Below the pieces are notes generated by a model, which worked only from the letters and a program-made list of their open reading frames with translations, was not told where the DNA came from and searched no databases. A stretch of DNA of 64,000 bases from Mesorhizobium sp. dw_380 (lineage in GTDB: Bacteria; Pseudomonadota; Alphaproteobacteria; Rhizobiales; Rhizobiaceae): contig NZ_JAFFIW010000005.1 of NCBI RefSeq assembly GCF_018588885.1, forward strand, positions 1 to 64,000. The letters run 5' to 3'. A program made the position numbers and the translations under genes. This document shows positions 8,042 through 17,224 of this stretch, one piece after another (within the stretch, counting starts at the first letter, position 1; each line of letters begins with the position of its first letter).

Positions 8042-9814
8042 ATGTTGACTTTACAAAAGCTTACGCGGGCCTCTGTTGTGCTGACCTTTCCGGCGCTCTG
8101 CCTCCTGCTACTCGTCTTTGCCATACCGATCGTCCAGCTCTTCTTAAACAGCATCAACGCCCCCGCGCTCTCCCTCGTCAATTACGTGACGTTCTTCGTG
8201 CATCCTGCGAACGTTCGCGTCCTCATCCAGACCATCGAGGTAAGCATCGTAGCCACGGTCATCTGCGCTATCATCGGCTACCCGACGGCCTACCTGATCA
8301 CGGCTGCTTCGAAGCAGGTCCGGTCTGTCTTGGTCATCCTCGTCCTGATCCCGTATCTCACGAGTTCGCTGGCCCGAACCTACGCCTGGGTCATGATCCT
8401 AGGTGACCGCGGCCTTATCAATAACCTGCTGCTCGATCTGCGCGTCATCACCAGTCCTCTGCCTCTGATTTACAACCGTATGGCCATGTATATCGGCATG
8501 GTCCACATCATGTTGCCGATCATGATCCTGCCGCTAGTGAGCGTGATGCTCGGCATCGATAAGTCGCAAGTGGCAGCCGCGCGCAGCATGGGCGCGCGTC
8601 CGTTCTCGGCCTTCTGGCGCGTGTTCTTACCGCTCAGTCTGCCCGGCTTACGCAGTGGTGCGTTGCTCGTCTTCATCCTGAGCCTCGGATTCTACATCAC
8701 GCCCGCAGCCCTTGGTGGCCTGCGCGATGCCATGCTCTCGACTTTCATCGCGGCTGAGGTGCAAAGCTCATTCAATCTCGGCCGGATAGGGGCAGCGTCA
8801 TTTATTCTCCTCGCGATCGCGATGACGGTGCTCGCCGTCCTCAGACTCAATCCGGCCGGCCCCAAAGGCAATGCTGCGTCGGATCGGCGAAACCGTTTTC
8901 CCGCAGCGGGGGCCTTGGTGCGACATCTCACTGAGCTCGGCACGCTTCGGCGGGCGCGTCGCTGGAACATGCATCTTTACCGCGCTGGCGACGCCACCCA
9001 TGTGTGGAGGTTCATAGGGATCACGGTAGTCATATTCACCCTACTCTTTCTCCTCTTCCCGGGCGTGGTGGTGATCATCGTGTCTTTTAGCGCCGGAACG
9101 CAGTTGGAATTCCCTCCATCCGGCTTTTCCGTGCAATGGTATCGTTCGTTTTTTGCCGATCCGTCGTGGAACGGGGCCGCGCTGAGCAGTTTCGAAATTG
9201 CAATCTCGGTAACCATAATCTCGACCATACTCGGCACGCTGGCCGCCTATGGACTCAGTCGCAGCGCGCCAATGCTGCGCAACGTGCTCACGTTGGTCCT
9301 CCTAGCACCGATCACCTTTCCGGTGATCGTGGTCGGCATCGCAGCCTACCTTGGTCTGGTATCCTTCGGCCTAGTCGGATCGAAGACAGGCATCGTCTTG
9401 GCGCACAGCATTGGCGCTATGAGCTATGTCGTAGTTGTCGTCGCGGCAACGCTGGCCAACTTTGACATTAGTCTTGAGCAAGCCGCTAAGAGCATGCGGG
9501 CCGGGCCGTTCCGGACATTCATGAGGGTGACTCTGCCTTTGATCCGGCCAGGCATCCTCGGCGGGGCGGTTTTTGCGTTCCTCCATTCGTTCGACGAAGT
9601 GGTCATATCCTTGCTCGTCAGCGGTCTATCCATACGCACGCTTCCCTTAAAGATGTGGGAAAACATCCGGCATGAAATCGACCCCACCGTCGCCGCGGTG
9701 GCGTCGCTGCTGATGCTTCTGCCCGTGCTCTGGCTCGTCGCCATGTACTTCATCTGGTGGCGGTCAAGATCCAGAATGCAAGCTGCCTCAGCCCGCATGC
9801 TCGCCGCGGTCTGA
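8042..9814 (+). CDS. Fused two-domain ABC permease (PotB-PotC type)
   Basis: 590 residues from ATG 8042, preceded by AGGGGA; a GTG at 8021 overlapping the ATPase stop is possible but has no RBS. Two complete permease units are joined in one chain: six membrane segments, an EAA loop (QVAAARSMGARPFSAFWRVF), a linker of basic and polar residues around 270-320, then six more segments and a second EAA loop (EQAAKSMRAGPFRTFMRVTL). Polyamine importers usually encode these as two genes, PotB and PotC; single-chain fusions are better known in iron (FbpB) and thiamine (ThiP) importers. No frameshift is seen at the join. It forms the inner-membrane channel for the importer encoded just upstream. Confidence 0.88.
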   Translation: MLTLQKLTRASVVLTFPALCLLLLVFAIPIVQLFLNSINAPALSLVNYVTFFVHPANVRVLIQTIEVSIVATVICAIIGYPTAYLITAASKQVRSVLVILVLIPYLTSSLARTYAWVMILGDRGLINNLLLDLRVITSPLPLIYNRMAMYIGMVHIMLPIMILPLVSVMLGIDKSQVAAARSMGARPFSAFWRVFLPLSLPGLRSGALLVFILSLGFYITPAALGGLRDAMLSTFIAAEVQSSFNLGRIGAASFILLAIAMTVLAVLRLNPAGPKGNAASDRRNRFPAAGALVRHLTELGTLRRARRWNMHLYRAGDATHVWRFIGITVVIFTLLFLLFPGVVVIIVSFSAGTQLEFPPSGFSVQWYRSFFADPSWNGAALSSFEIAISVTIISTILGTLAAYGLSRSAPMLRNVLTLVLLAPITFPVIVVGIAAYLGLVSFGLVGSKTGIVLAHSIGAMSYVVVVVAATLANFDISLEQAAKSMRAGPFRTFMRVTLPLIRPGILGGAVFAFLHSFDEVVISLLVSGLSIRTLPLKMWENIRHEIDPTVAAVASLLMLLPVLWLVAMYFIWWRSRSRMQAASARMLAAV

Positions 9815-9936
9815 ATCCGCACTACTCGTTAGGGCTCCCGGGCAGTGCCAGCGTGTCAACCGCACGGCATGTTACGCGCCTTGGGGCCGCGGTCACTCTG
9901 CGCCTGACCATTCAGAACTCTATAGGAAGAAACACG

Positions 9937-11643
9937 ATGACAGAAATCGAACCTACCGTTGCCGTAACAATCGCTCGTGCGTTGTCGCGCCACGGCGTGA
10001 AGTTCATATTCGGTCAGAGCCTTCCTTCCGCCGTGATCCTCGCTGCGGAGGAAATCGGAATCCGTCAAATCGCCTACCGCCAGGAGAATATGGGTGGTGC
10101 GATGGCCGATGGTTTCGCGAGGGCCTCGGGACAGGTCGCGGTGGTCACCGCCCAGAACGGTCCAGCAGCGGCACTGCTCGTTGCACCGCTGGCCGAGGCC
10201 CTGAAGGCCAGCATCCCCGTGGTGGCTCTCATTCAGGAGGTAGAGCGACTGCAGGTGGATAAGAATGCCTTTCAGGAACTCGATCACCTGGCGCTTTTCG
10301 CATCCTGCGCCAAGTGGACGCGCCGTATTGGCACCGCGGATCGGGTTGACGACTACGTGGACGCCGCGTTCGTGGCTGCGGCGAGTGGCCGGCCGGGGCC
10401 TGCCGTCCTTTTACTGCCGGCTGACCTGCTCCGCGAGACAGCCCAGCCCAGCGCCCACAAGCGCGAGGCATGCCTCAGCGCCTGGCCCCTCGACCGGACC
10501 CGGCCGTCGGATGCCAGCATTGCCGAAGCGGCTTTCCTAATCGCGAAAGCCCATTGCCCGGTGGTCATGGCGGGTGGGGGCGCCCTTTCCACCGGCGCGC
10601 CATCGGCTCTGGCGAACCTTCAGGAATTTGCCTCGCTCCCTGTATTCACGACGAACATGGGGAAGGGTGCCGTCAATGAATTCCACCCCCTTTCATTCGG
10701 CGTGCTCGGATCCCTCGTAGGGCCAACATCGCTTGGCCGCTTCACGCGGAGCTTGGTCGAGGATGCCGACCTGATCCTGCAAGTTGGAACACGAAACAAC
10801 CAGAACGGCACCGACAGCTGGCGCCTCATTCGTCCGGGTACAAGGATCATCCAGATCGACCTTGACCCGCAGGAGATCGGGCGCAACTACGAGGCAGTCC
10901 GCCTCGTCGGGGATGCAGCAGAAACCCTCAAAGCACTCACGCAGGCCCTCAAGACCCAAGATCTCAAGGCAAGGTCACAGGCGCGCCCCGGTCTGGCCGA
11001 GCGGATTGCCGATGCCTGGCGCCAGTTCGAGACGGTCAGGGCACCCCTTCTAAAGCAGGCAACCGCAGGGATCAGGCCAGAACGCGTGATGGCGGAACTG
11101 CAGAATCTGCTCCAGCCAGAGATGATCATCACTGCTGATGCAAGCTACTCATCGATGTGGGTCGTCGGTCATCTGCGAGCGCCACGGGAAGGGACGCGCT
11201 TCCTCACACCCCGTGGGCTCGCCGGGCTCGGATGGGGCCTTCCGCTCGCCATTGGAGCAAAAGTCGCGCGGCCTTCGGCACCTGTTGTGGCGCTTGTCGG
11301 GGACGGCGGCTTTGCCCATTCCTGGGCCGAATTGGAGACGATGGTCCGCATGGGAATTCCGGTGACGGTCGTCGTCCTGAACAACGGCATCCTCGGCTTC
11401 CAGAAGGACGCAGAAACCGTGAAGTTTGGGGCCTATACCACAGCCTGCCATTTTGCAGCGGTTGATCACGCGGCGATTGCGCGCGCCTGTGGCTGCGAAG
11501 GGATAAGAGTCGAGGACGCTGCGGCTCTGCCGGAGGTCCTCAAGCGAGCCCTCGTCGCCGAGCGGCCGACACTCATCGAGGTGATGACGGATCCCGATGC
11601 GCATCCTCCGATTTCGCTGTTTGCCGGGACCCTGGATCACTGA
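9937..11643 (+). CDS. Thiamine-diphosphate-dependent enzyme (acetolactate synthase-like)
   Basis: 568 residues from ATG 9937, with AGGAAGA ahead; the frame is open 60 codons further upstream but without an RBS. All three domains are present: N-terminal PYR domain with catalytic Glu (YRQENMGGAMADGFARASG), central domain (about 190-330), and PP domain with the ThDP/Mg motif GDGGFAHSWAEL through NNGILGFQKD. The family includes acetolactate synthase, benzoylformate decarboxylase, benzaldehyde lyase and sulfoacetaldehyde acetyltransferase. They decarboxylate 2-oxo acids or make and break C-C bonds. Its companions (cyclase, SDR, aldehyde dehydrogenase, racemase) suggest it cleaves or decarboxylates a catabolic intermediate rather than making branched-chain amino acids; there is no small subunit gene nearby. 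Confidence 0.85.
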   Translation: MTEIEPTVAVTIARALSRHGVKFIFGQSLPSAVILAAEEIGIRQIAYRQENMGGAMADGFARASGQVAVVTAQNGPAAALLVAPLAEALKASIPVVALIQEVERLQVDKNAFQELDHLALFASCAKWTRRIGTADRVDDYVDAAFVAAASGRPGPAVLLLPADLLRETAQPSAHKREACLSAWPLDRTRPSDASIAEAAFLIAKAHCPVVMAGGGALSTGAPSALANLQEFASLPVFTTNMGKGAVNEFHPLSFGVLGSLVGPTSLGRFTRSLVEDADLILQVGTRNNQNGTDSWRLIRPGTRIIQIDLDPQEIGRNYEAVRLVGDAAETLKALTQALKTQDLKARSQARPGLAERIADAWRQFETVRAPLLKQATAGIRPERVMAELQNLLQPEMIITADASYSSMWVVGHLRAPREGTRFLTPRGLAGLGWGLPLAIGAKVARPSAPVVALVGDGGFAHSWAELETMVRMGIPVTVVVLNNGILGFQKDAETVKFGAYTTACHFAAVDHAAIARACGCEGIRVEDAAALPEVLKRALVAERPTLIEVMTDPDAHPPISLFAGTLDH

Positions 11644-11658
11644 GCGGAATGGCGTTAC

Positions 11659-12675
11659 GTGGGCAACCGATGGAACAATAAGCCGGAAGGCGCAAACCGG
11701 GGCCTGTTCGGCGCCGACGACGAAGTCGGGCGCCTCAACCTGATCACGGATGACATCCGACTGAAAGCGGCCGCCGAGATCAGGACCGGCCGGGCTTTCT
11801 GCCTCAGCTTGCCACTGGATCTCCCCGGCGGGACTGCGCTCAATCCGAACCGCAAGCCGCCGCGTCGTCATGTGGCGATACGCAAGCAGGGACTGCCGGC
11901 GGTGAACTATCCCCTATATCTGGAGAACACTCATTACATTGACGCGTCCTGCGATGACAGCGTGACACTATTCACACAATATTCGACGCAGTGGGACGCC
12001 CTTAGCCACATCGGGCAGCATTTCAACACCGACGATGACGGCACCGCTGAGATCGTCTATTATAATGGCTTCAGGGGCGGCACGGATGTTCTTGGACCCG
12101 ATGCCGAAGGCGGAGCTCGCGCGCGCCGATTAGGCATCGACAAGTTCGCCGAGACCTGCGTCCAAGGTTGGGGCGTGCTGCTTGACCTAGGCAGGATCTA
12201 TGGACGGGACCGAACCCTGGTCGGCTACGATGCCCTAGTGCGTGCTATGCAGACTCAGTCCGTTAAAGTCGAGGCGGGCGACATACTGTGCGTTCACACC
12301 GGATTCGCCAAACTTGTTGTCGACATGGACGGCAGCCCGGATCCGCGTGTTCTGCACAATGCCTGCGCCGTACTAGAGGGGCGGGACGACAGGCTGCTCC
12401 GGTGGATCGACGACTGCGGTATCGCCGCGCTGGTTGCCGACAACTTCGCGGTGGAGGCGTATCCGAATCGCGTACCGGACGGCTGCGACCACTGCGCCGG
12501 CCTGCCGCTGCACCAGCATTGTCTATTCAAGCTTGGCCTTGACGAGCTCTGGTATCTATCGGACTTGGCTGCGTGGCTAAGAGATCATAACCTTAGCCGG
12601 TTTTTCCTTACCGCTCCGCCTCTGCGCCTGCCCGGCTCGTTCGGCTTGCCGCTGACACCCGTCGCCACAGTGTAG
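11659..12675 (+). CDS. Cyclase-family (kynurenine-formamidase-like) metal hydrolase
   Basis: 338 residues from a GTG 15 bp after the previous stop, so probably in one operon with the ThDP enzyme. It belongs to the putative cyclase family (PF04199). The usual HxGTHxDxPxH metal site appears in the variant form TQWDALSHIGQH (about 112-123), common in longer alphaproteobacterial members. FAVEAYPNR and LPLHQHCLFKLG in the C-terminal third are also typical. Characterised relatives hydrolyse formamides, lactams or cyclic imides, or isomerise them. The substrate is not evident. Placed between a ThDP enzyme and an SDR it probably opens a ring or amide in the same pathway (inference). Confidence 0.8.
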   Translation: MGNRWNNKPEGANRGLFGADDEVGRLNLITDDIRLKAAAEIRTGRAFCLSLPLDLPGGTALNPNRKPPRRHVAIRKQGLPAVNYPLYLENTHYIDASCDDSVTLFTQYSTQWDALSHIGQHFNTDDDGTAEIVYYNGFRGGTDVLGPDAEGGARARRLGIDKFAETCVQGWGVLLDLGRIYGRDRTLVGYDALVRAMQTQSVKVEAGDILCVHTGFAKLVVDMDGSPDPRVLHNACAVLEGRDDRLLRWIDDCGIAALVADNFAVEAYPNRVPDGCDHCAGLPLHQHCLFKLGLDELWYLSDLAAWLRDHNLSRFFLTAPPLRLPGSFGLPLTPVATV

Positions 12676-12687
12676 GAGAAGTAGGTC

Positions 12688-13473
12688 GTGGACCAGGTTT
12701 CGCACGCGACCGCATTCGCCGGCAAGGTGGCTCTGGTGACAGGCGCCGCGCGGGGCATCGGACTTTCGATCGCCACCCGGTTTCTCAACGCCGGCGCCAA
12801 TGTTGTGCTGGCGGACCTCTCCGAGAGTGACCTGAACGCCAGCATTTCGACCCTGTCTTCGGACTGTACTGGGCGGGCCTTGGCGGTGCGCGTTGATGTG
12901 TCCACAGACGCTGATGTCACGCGAATGGTCCAGGCTACATCGGCTCGATTCGGGCGGGTCGACATCCTGGTCAACAACGCGGGAATCTCTCCGAAACACG
13001 GCGGACGGAAGGCAACGGTTGAGGAGATGCTCGCCGTGGAGTGGCGTCAGGTTCTCGAAGTAAATCTGACAGGCGCCTTCCTCTGCTGCCGGGCTTGTCT
13101 TCCCCACATGCGGGCGGCGAAATGGGGCCGGATCATCAACATCGCATCGGTGGCCGGCCGAACGAAAACCGAGATTGCAGGAGCACACTATGCCGCGTCA
13201 AAGGCCGGCATGATGGCCCTTGCCCGCACCCTTGCGGTTGAAGTCGGCTCAGCGAACATCACGGTGAATTCCATTGCGCCGGGTCGCATCGAAACTCCGA
13301 TGGCTGCCGCGGCTGGTGCCGAACTTAACCAGGCCTACGTCGCCAGCATTCCTGTCGGCCGACTGGGCACCGGTGACGACATCGCCGCTGCGGTCGCCTA
13401 CCTGGCATCTGAAGACGCTGCCTTCCTCACGGGTGTCACGCTCGACGTTAACGGCGGCTCATTCATGATCTGA
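12688..13473 (+). CDS. SDR family NAD(P)-dependent oxidoreductase
   Basis: 261 residues, the classical SDR length, starting at a GTG with GGAGAAG upstream and 12 bp after the cyclase gene. TGAARGIGLS binds the cofactor, NNAG stabilises the fold, and the catalytic Ser, Tyr and Lys fall in SVAGRTKTEIAGAHYAASKA. The C-terminus GVTLDVNGGSFM is that of the FabG-like subgroup. It interconverts an alcohol and a ketone; substrate unknown. Part of the plus-strand catabolic operon. Confidence 0.9.
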   Translation: MDQVSHATAFAGKVALVTGAARGIGLSIATRFLNAGANVVLADLSESDLNASISTLSSDCTGRALAVRVDVSTDADVTRMVQATSARFGRVDILVNNAGISPKHGGRKATVEEMLAVEWRQVLEVNLTGAFLCCRACLPHMRAAKWGRIINIASVAGRTKTEIAGAHYAASKAGMMALARTLAVEVGSANITVNSIAPGRIETPMAAAAGAELNQAYVASIPVGRLGTGDDIAAAVAYLASEDAAFLTGVTLDVNGGSFMI

Positions 13474-13522
13474 TCCGCCTGGCGGCTGAATACTTACAAG
13501 ACTTGAAAGTGGAGCTCTGGGT

Positions 13523-14985
13523 ATGGGTGTACTTACCATGATGCCGGAGGGACTGGCCGTTCCTTCTCTTCTGATCGAACGCGCCTATGTCGCCGGCGAA
13601 TGGATTTCGGGCGGACGTCGCTTTGACATGACCAATCCCCTCGACCGGCGCGGTCGTTTCGTCGGTCCCCGATGTCGGAAGGGATACGGTGGAGCAGGCC
13701 ATCGACCCCGCGCACCGCGCGTAACGGGAATGGACCCGACGCACAGGCAAGGAGAGAGCTGGGGTCCTGCGCGCCCTCCATGACCTCATGGTCGCGAATG
13801 CCAACGATCTCGCGGCCGTCCTCACCGCCGAGATGGGCAAACCGTTCGCCGAAGCGCGCAGCGAGATCCTGTACGGCGCGTCCTACGTCGAGTGGTTCGC
13901 CGAGGAAGCAAGCGTCCTACGGCGACGTCATTCCCGGACATCAGGACGACAAGCGCATTATGGTAATACGCCAGCCGGTCGGCGTGGTCGGTGCGATCAC
14001 CCCGTGGAACTCCCCGGATGAGATGCTAGCGAGGAAGGTGGCGCCAGCGCTTGCTGCGGCTGCGCCATCGTCTCCAAGCCCGCCGCCCAGACACCGCTCT
14101 CGGCGCTGGCACTGGCGCTGCTCGCCGAGCGCGCGGGACTGCCGGGCGGACTGTTCTCGGTGATCACTTCGAAGGACGCGGTCATGGTGGGCAAGGCGTT
14201 CTGCGAGAACACCAAGGTTCGCAAGATCACGTTCACAGGCTCTATGCAGGTTGGCCGCACGCTGATGCGGCAGGCTTCCGGCCGGATCAAGAACCTTGGC
14301 CTCGAACTCGGCGGCAACGCCCCTTTCATCGTCTTCAACGACGCGGACCTGGATGCTGCCGTCGAAGGCGCGATCCTGTCGAAACTCCGCAATGCCGGGC
14401 AGACCTGTGTGTGCGCCAACCGCCTCTACGTGCAGTCCGGGATCAATGATGCCGCCGCGGCGGCGTTGACGAAGCGCGTCAGGAGCCTCAAGGTCGGCGA
14501 CGGCTTCGAGAAAGGCGTGGCGATCGGACCGCTCATCGAGGAGAAGGCCGCCGCCAAGTGAAGGAGCACATTGCCGACGCATGTGCAATGGGTGCTCAAG
14601 TCGTCGCCGGCGGCGAACCGCACGAAAGAGGTGGGCTGTTCTTCACGCCGACGATCCTGACCGATGTAACGCAGGAGATGAAGGTCGCGCGCGAAGAGAC
14701 ATTTGGGCCGGTCGCGCCTCTCTTCCGATTTGATACGGAAGAAGAGGTCATCAAGCGCGCAAACGCTACCGAGTTCGGTCTCGCGTCCTACATCTACACC
14801 CGCGATGCATCCCGGATCTTCCGTGTCTCCGAGGCGCTGGAATAGGGCATGGTCGTCATCAACACGGGGCTCATCTCCACCGAGGTTGCGCCGTTCGGTG
14901 GCATCAAGCAGTCCGGCATCGGCCGCGAAGGTTCGAGTACGGCCTCGAGGACTACACCGAGTTGAAGTATCTATGCCTGTCCCTC
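13523..14985 (+). pseudogene. Aldehyde dehydrogenase (succinate-semialdehyde type), multiply frameshifted
   Basis: Pieces of one aldehyde dehydrogenase of ~480 residues lie in order but in different frames: LLIERAYVAGEWISGG (start), [53 protein letters not shown], the active-site segments LELGGNAPF (Glu) and NAGQTCVCANRLYV (Cys), AREETFGPVAPLFRF, and [14 protein letters not shown], with [12 protein letters not shown] in yet another frame near 14945-14980. Frames change near 13665, 13915, 14060-14160, 14560 and 14935, and a TAG interrupts at 14842. The gene is dead unless several of these are sequencing errors. The catalytic residues survive in the sequence, so decay looks recent. It follows the SDR by 50 bp and was likely the last oxidation step of the pathway. 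Confidence 0.85.
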
Positions 14986-15039
14986 CAGGATCCCGGGCAG
15001 AGAGTTATCTCCTGCACTAAGCCGGGTAGGGACCGCGTT

Positions 15040-15221
15040 GCTGCAGGTCATGAGCGGTCTGGATGATCCCAAGCTGTCGACCTCGAGCGCGGGACGCTTG
15101 TTGCCGGTCCGGCCGGATTGCGTCTCCTCGAAGATCTACTCGCAGCCGGCGCGCATCAGAGCATCAGAGCATTGCAGGTCCAAGTTCTGGCCGTCGAAAC
15201 GTGCGCGTAGCCGATCTGCAT
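15040..15221 (-). pseudogene. Serine resolvase/invertase N-terminal remnant
   Basis: Minus-strand reading from ATG 15221 gives MQIGYAHVST, then after a one-base shift GQNLDLQC, LMRAGCE, a stop, and IFEETQSG. This is the start of a Tn3-type resolvase / DNA invertase: the catalytic Ser lies in YARVST (here YAHVST), followed by the AGCERIFEE motif. Only about 60 residues remain, with a frameshift and an in-frame stop. It marks past transposon activity next to the broken aldehyde dehydrogenase. Confidence 0.6.
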
Positions 15222-15544
15222 GTCCGGATTGAATCACAGAATTACAGAATCGATTCCGTAAGAGCTCACGTCCGGACATACAGACGTTATTTCGGCCGGA
15301 TGCCGCCAACGCGCATGACGCTCCGCAGATGCCGGGAAACGGTCGCTATGCAGATATGCGGCTGGTTTGCTGCGGGGAGACAGCCGCGACGTCGCCGGGA
15401 AAGCCATCTGGCCTCACGATGGTGCCGCCTGCATTCGATATTTGACCGGCCGGCACAAGTGCGATCACATGGGCACGTGACCACCCGCAAGGGCGGCGCT
15501 GCCTCCGATGATGATGATATAGAATACTGCTCGAGGTTCCCCGC
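15222..15544. other. Intergenic stretch, no gene recognised
   Basis: About 320 bp between the resolvase fragment and the racemase gene. Neither strand shows a known domain. It probably holds the promoter of the racemase gene if that gene is expressed on its own. Confidence 0.4.
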
Positions 15545-16444
15545 GTGACATCACATAGACCTCCTGCCTCCTTAGGCTTTCTCGAGCTTGAGCGCGGGCT
15601 CGCGCCGGGCGAGAAACCTCCGCAAACGTATCCCGGTTCCCTGCTCAATCCAGATACTTACGACTTTCCGATCATCATCGAGACAGTGGAGGGTGCTTGG
15701 GCGGATCGCGTCATCCGAGGCGATCCGTCGCTTGAACCGGCCTACGTCACGTCAGCGCAACGCTTGGTCGAACGGGGCGCCGTTGCCGTGATCGCCAACT
15801 GTGGGTTCGCCATCCGACATCAGGCAGCGGTGGCCGCGTCGGTGAACGTACCCGTGGCGCTGTCAAGTCTCCTGCTTATACCGACCCTGCTACGTCAGCT
15901 TCCACCCGGCGCCAAGCTCGCGGTACTGACTGCCGATTCCACGCATTGCAGCGAAGGCCTATTCGGGATCGACGACCCGGCCGAGCGTGCGCGGATAGTG
16001 GTCGGCGGTATCGAAGGTGGAAAGCTCCTGGATAACGAAATGCAGCGCCCGCCGCGGCGCACGCTAGTGTCTGAAATCGAGGACGATGTCACGGCGTGCG
16101 TCACGCGACTGAGAAGGAGATATCCGCACATCGCGGCTTTTCTGTGTGAATGTACCGCATTCCCTCTGGTGTCCCCGATCATACGCCGGTTGACTGGGCT
16201 GCCTGTTTTCGACACGGTGATGCTGAGCCGAATGTTATTCACCAGCGCGGCGTGGACCGAATCATTCGAAACCAATCAGCGGACCCTCGCAGAAATAGTG
16301 AAGGACCGGGATGAAGGCGCTTATCTGGATAGGCGAGTGAAAGTCTTCACGGCGTCGCGATGGGCACCAGCGGCCGGGTCGCCAGCTCCCTCAAGCGACG
16401 CCTGTCAGTCGACGTCGACCATGAGCGATGGCAAGACATCGTAG
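15545..16444 (+). CDS. Aspartate/glutamate/hydantoin racemase superfamily protein, C-terminus altered
   Basis: 299 residues from a GTG with a weak RBS. Two cysteines of the Asp/Glu racemase superfamily are in place: VIANCGFAIRH (about residue 80) and FLCECTAFPLVSP (about 205), each in a half of the pseudo-symmetric fold. Superfamily members racemise or isomerise acidic amino acids, hydantoins or maleate. The domain should end around residue 235-245. The remaining ~55 residues, after AAWTESFE, look unlike the family and run into an IS3 remnant, so the gene may have lost its natural end to the insertion. Enzyme activity may still be possible because both cysteines are present. It may belong to the catabolic operon upstream. 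Confidence 0.72.
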   Translation: MTSHRPPASLGFLELERGLAPGEKPPQTYPGSLLNPDTYDFPIIIETVEGAWADRVIRGDPSLEPAYVTSAQRLVERGAVAVIANCGFAIRHQAAVAASVNVPVALSSLLLIPTLLRQLPPGAKLAVLTADSTHCSEGLFGIDDPAERARIVVGGIEGGKLLDNEMQRPPRRTLVSEIEDDVTACVTRLRRRYPHIAAFLCECTAFPLVSPIIRRLTGLPVFDTVMLSRMLFTSAAWTESFETNQRTLAEIVKDRDEGAYLDRRVKVFTASRWAPAAGSPAPSSDACQSTSTMSDGKTS

Positions 16445-17010
16445 TTATAGCGTCACCTTTAAGCGTTGGCCGTGCAGGAAAATCTGTCGGGCGAGACGCT
16501 GCACATTTGGGGGAACGGCATGACATCACCCGCACCCTGATCCTTGTCTGGATTGGCAGAGGCAGGTGGAGTGGTTCGATGAACATACGGCTTCGGCCGC
16601 TCTGATCACGGAAATGAGGCGCGAATCGCCGCAGCTGATCGGCAAGCAGGCTCAGGAGCTGGAATTTCTAGGGCGATCACGGCCTGCAACCGAAGGTCAG
16701 ACGCCGGTTCGTCGCCGCGACCGACAGCATTCATAGCAGTCCGATCTACTCCAATCTGGCAAAAGGACATTGTCCCGACCTGCCAACCAACTCTAGGTCG
16801 GCGATATCACCTATGCCGCGCTACCGGCCCGCTTCGTCTACGTCGCCGTCATTCTCGACGTCTGGTCGCGCATGATCGTCGGCTACGCCATCGCCCGCGC
16901 GATCGATGCCCCCCGACGGTCGCCGTTGCGCCGCAATCGAGCGCAGAAAGCCGCCGCCAGGCCGCGTCCAGCGGCTCCCGGCCCGCAACGATCGAGGATT
17001 AACACATCCG
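16422..17010 (+). pseudogene. IS3-family element remnant (OrfA and OrfB pieces)
   Basis: Pieces of both IS3 reading frames follow each other on the plus strand. OrfA is seen as RHRSYSVTFKR, then frame-shifted SGETLH, and ELEFLGRSRPATEG. OrfB is seen as VRRRFVAATDSIHSSPIYSN then VGDITYAALPARFVYVAVIL and WSRMIVGYAIARAIDA, the region around the first DDE aspartates. There are several frameshifts and a stop, and the second half of OrfB is lost after RKPPPGR. No clear ends were found. Confidence 0.7.
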
Positions 17011-17224
17011 GCAGACGAGCAAAACCGTAGCCCGATCGGTGTAACCCTAGAGCGCACTCCAGATCGCGGTCAGTTTCTGCAGTCGAGCATTGCGACCAAC
17101 ATCTCATGTCGACCGCCGTCATCACCGCCGCCTCGCACTCGGCGCAGCACCGAAATCGGTTGGCGACGTCTCGGCTGCCACGCTGATGGGGCACCGAGTG
17201 GGCGCCGACTCGACGCGTGACCGG

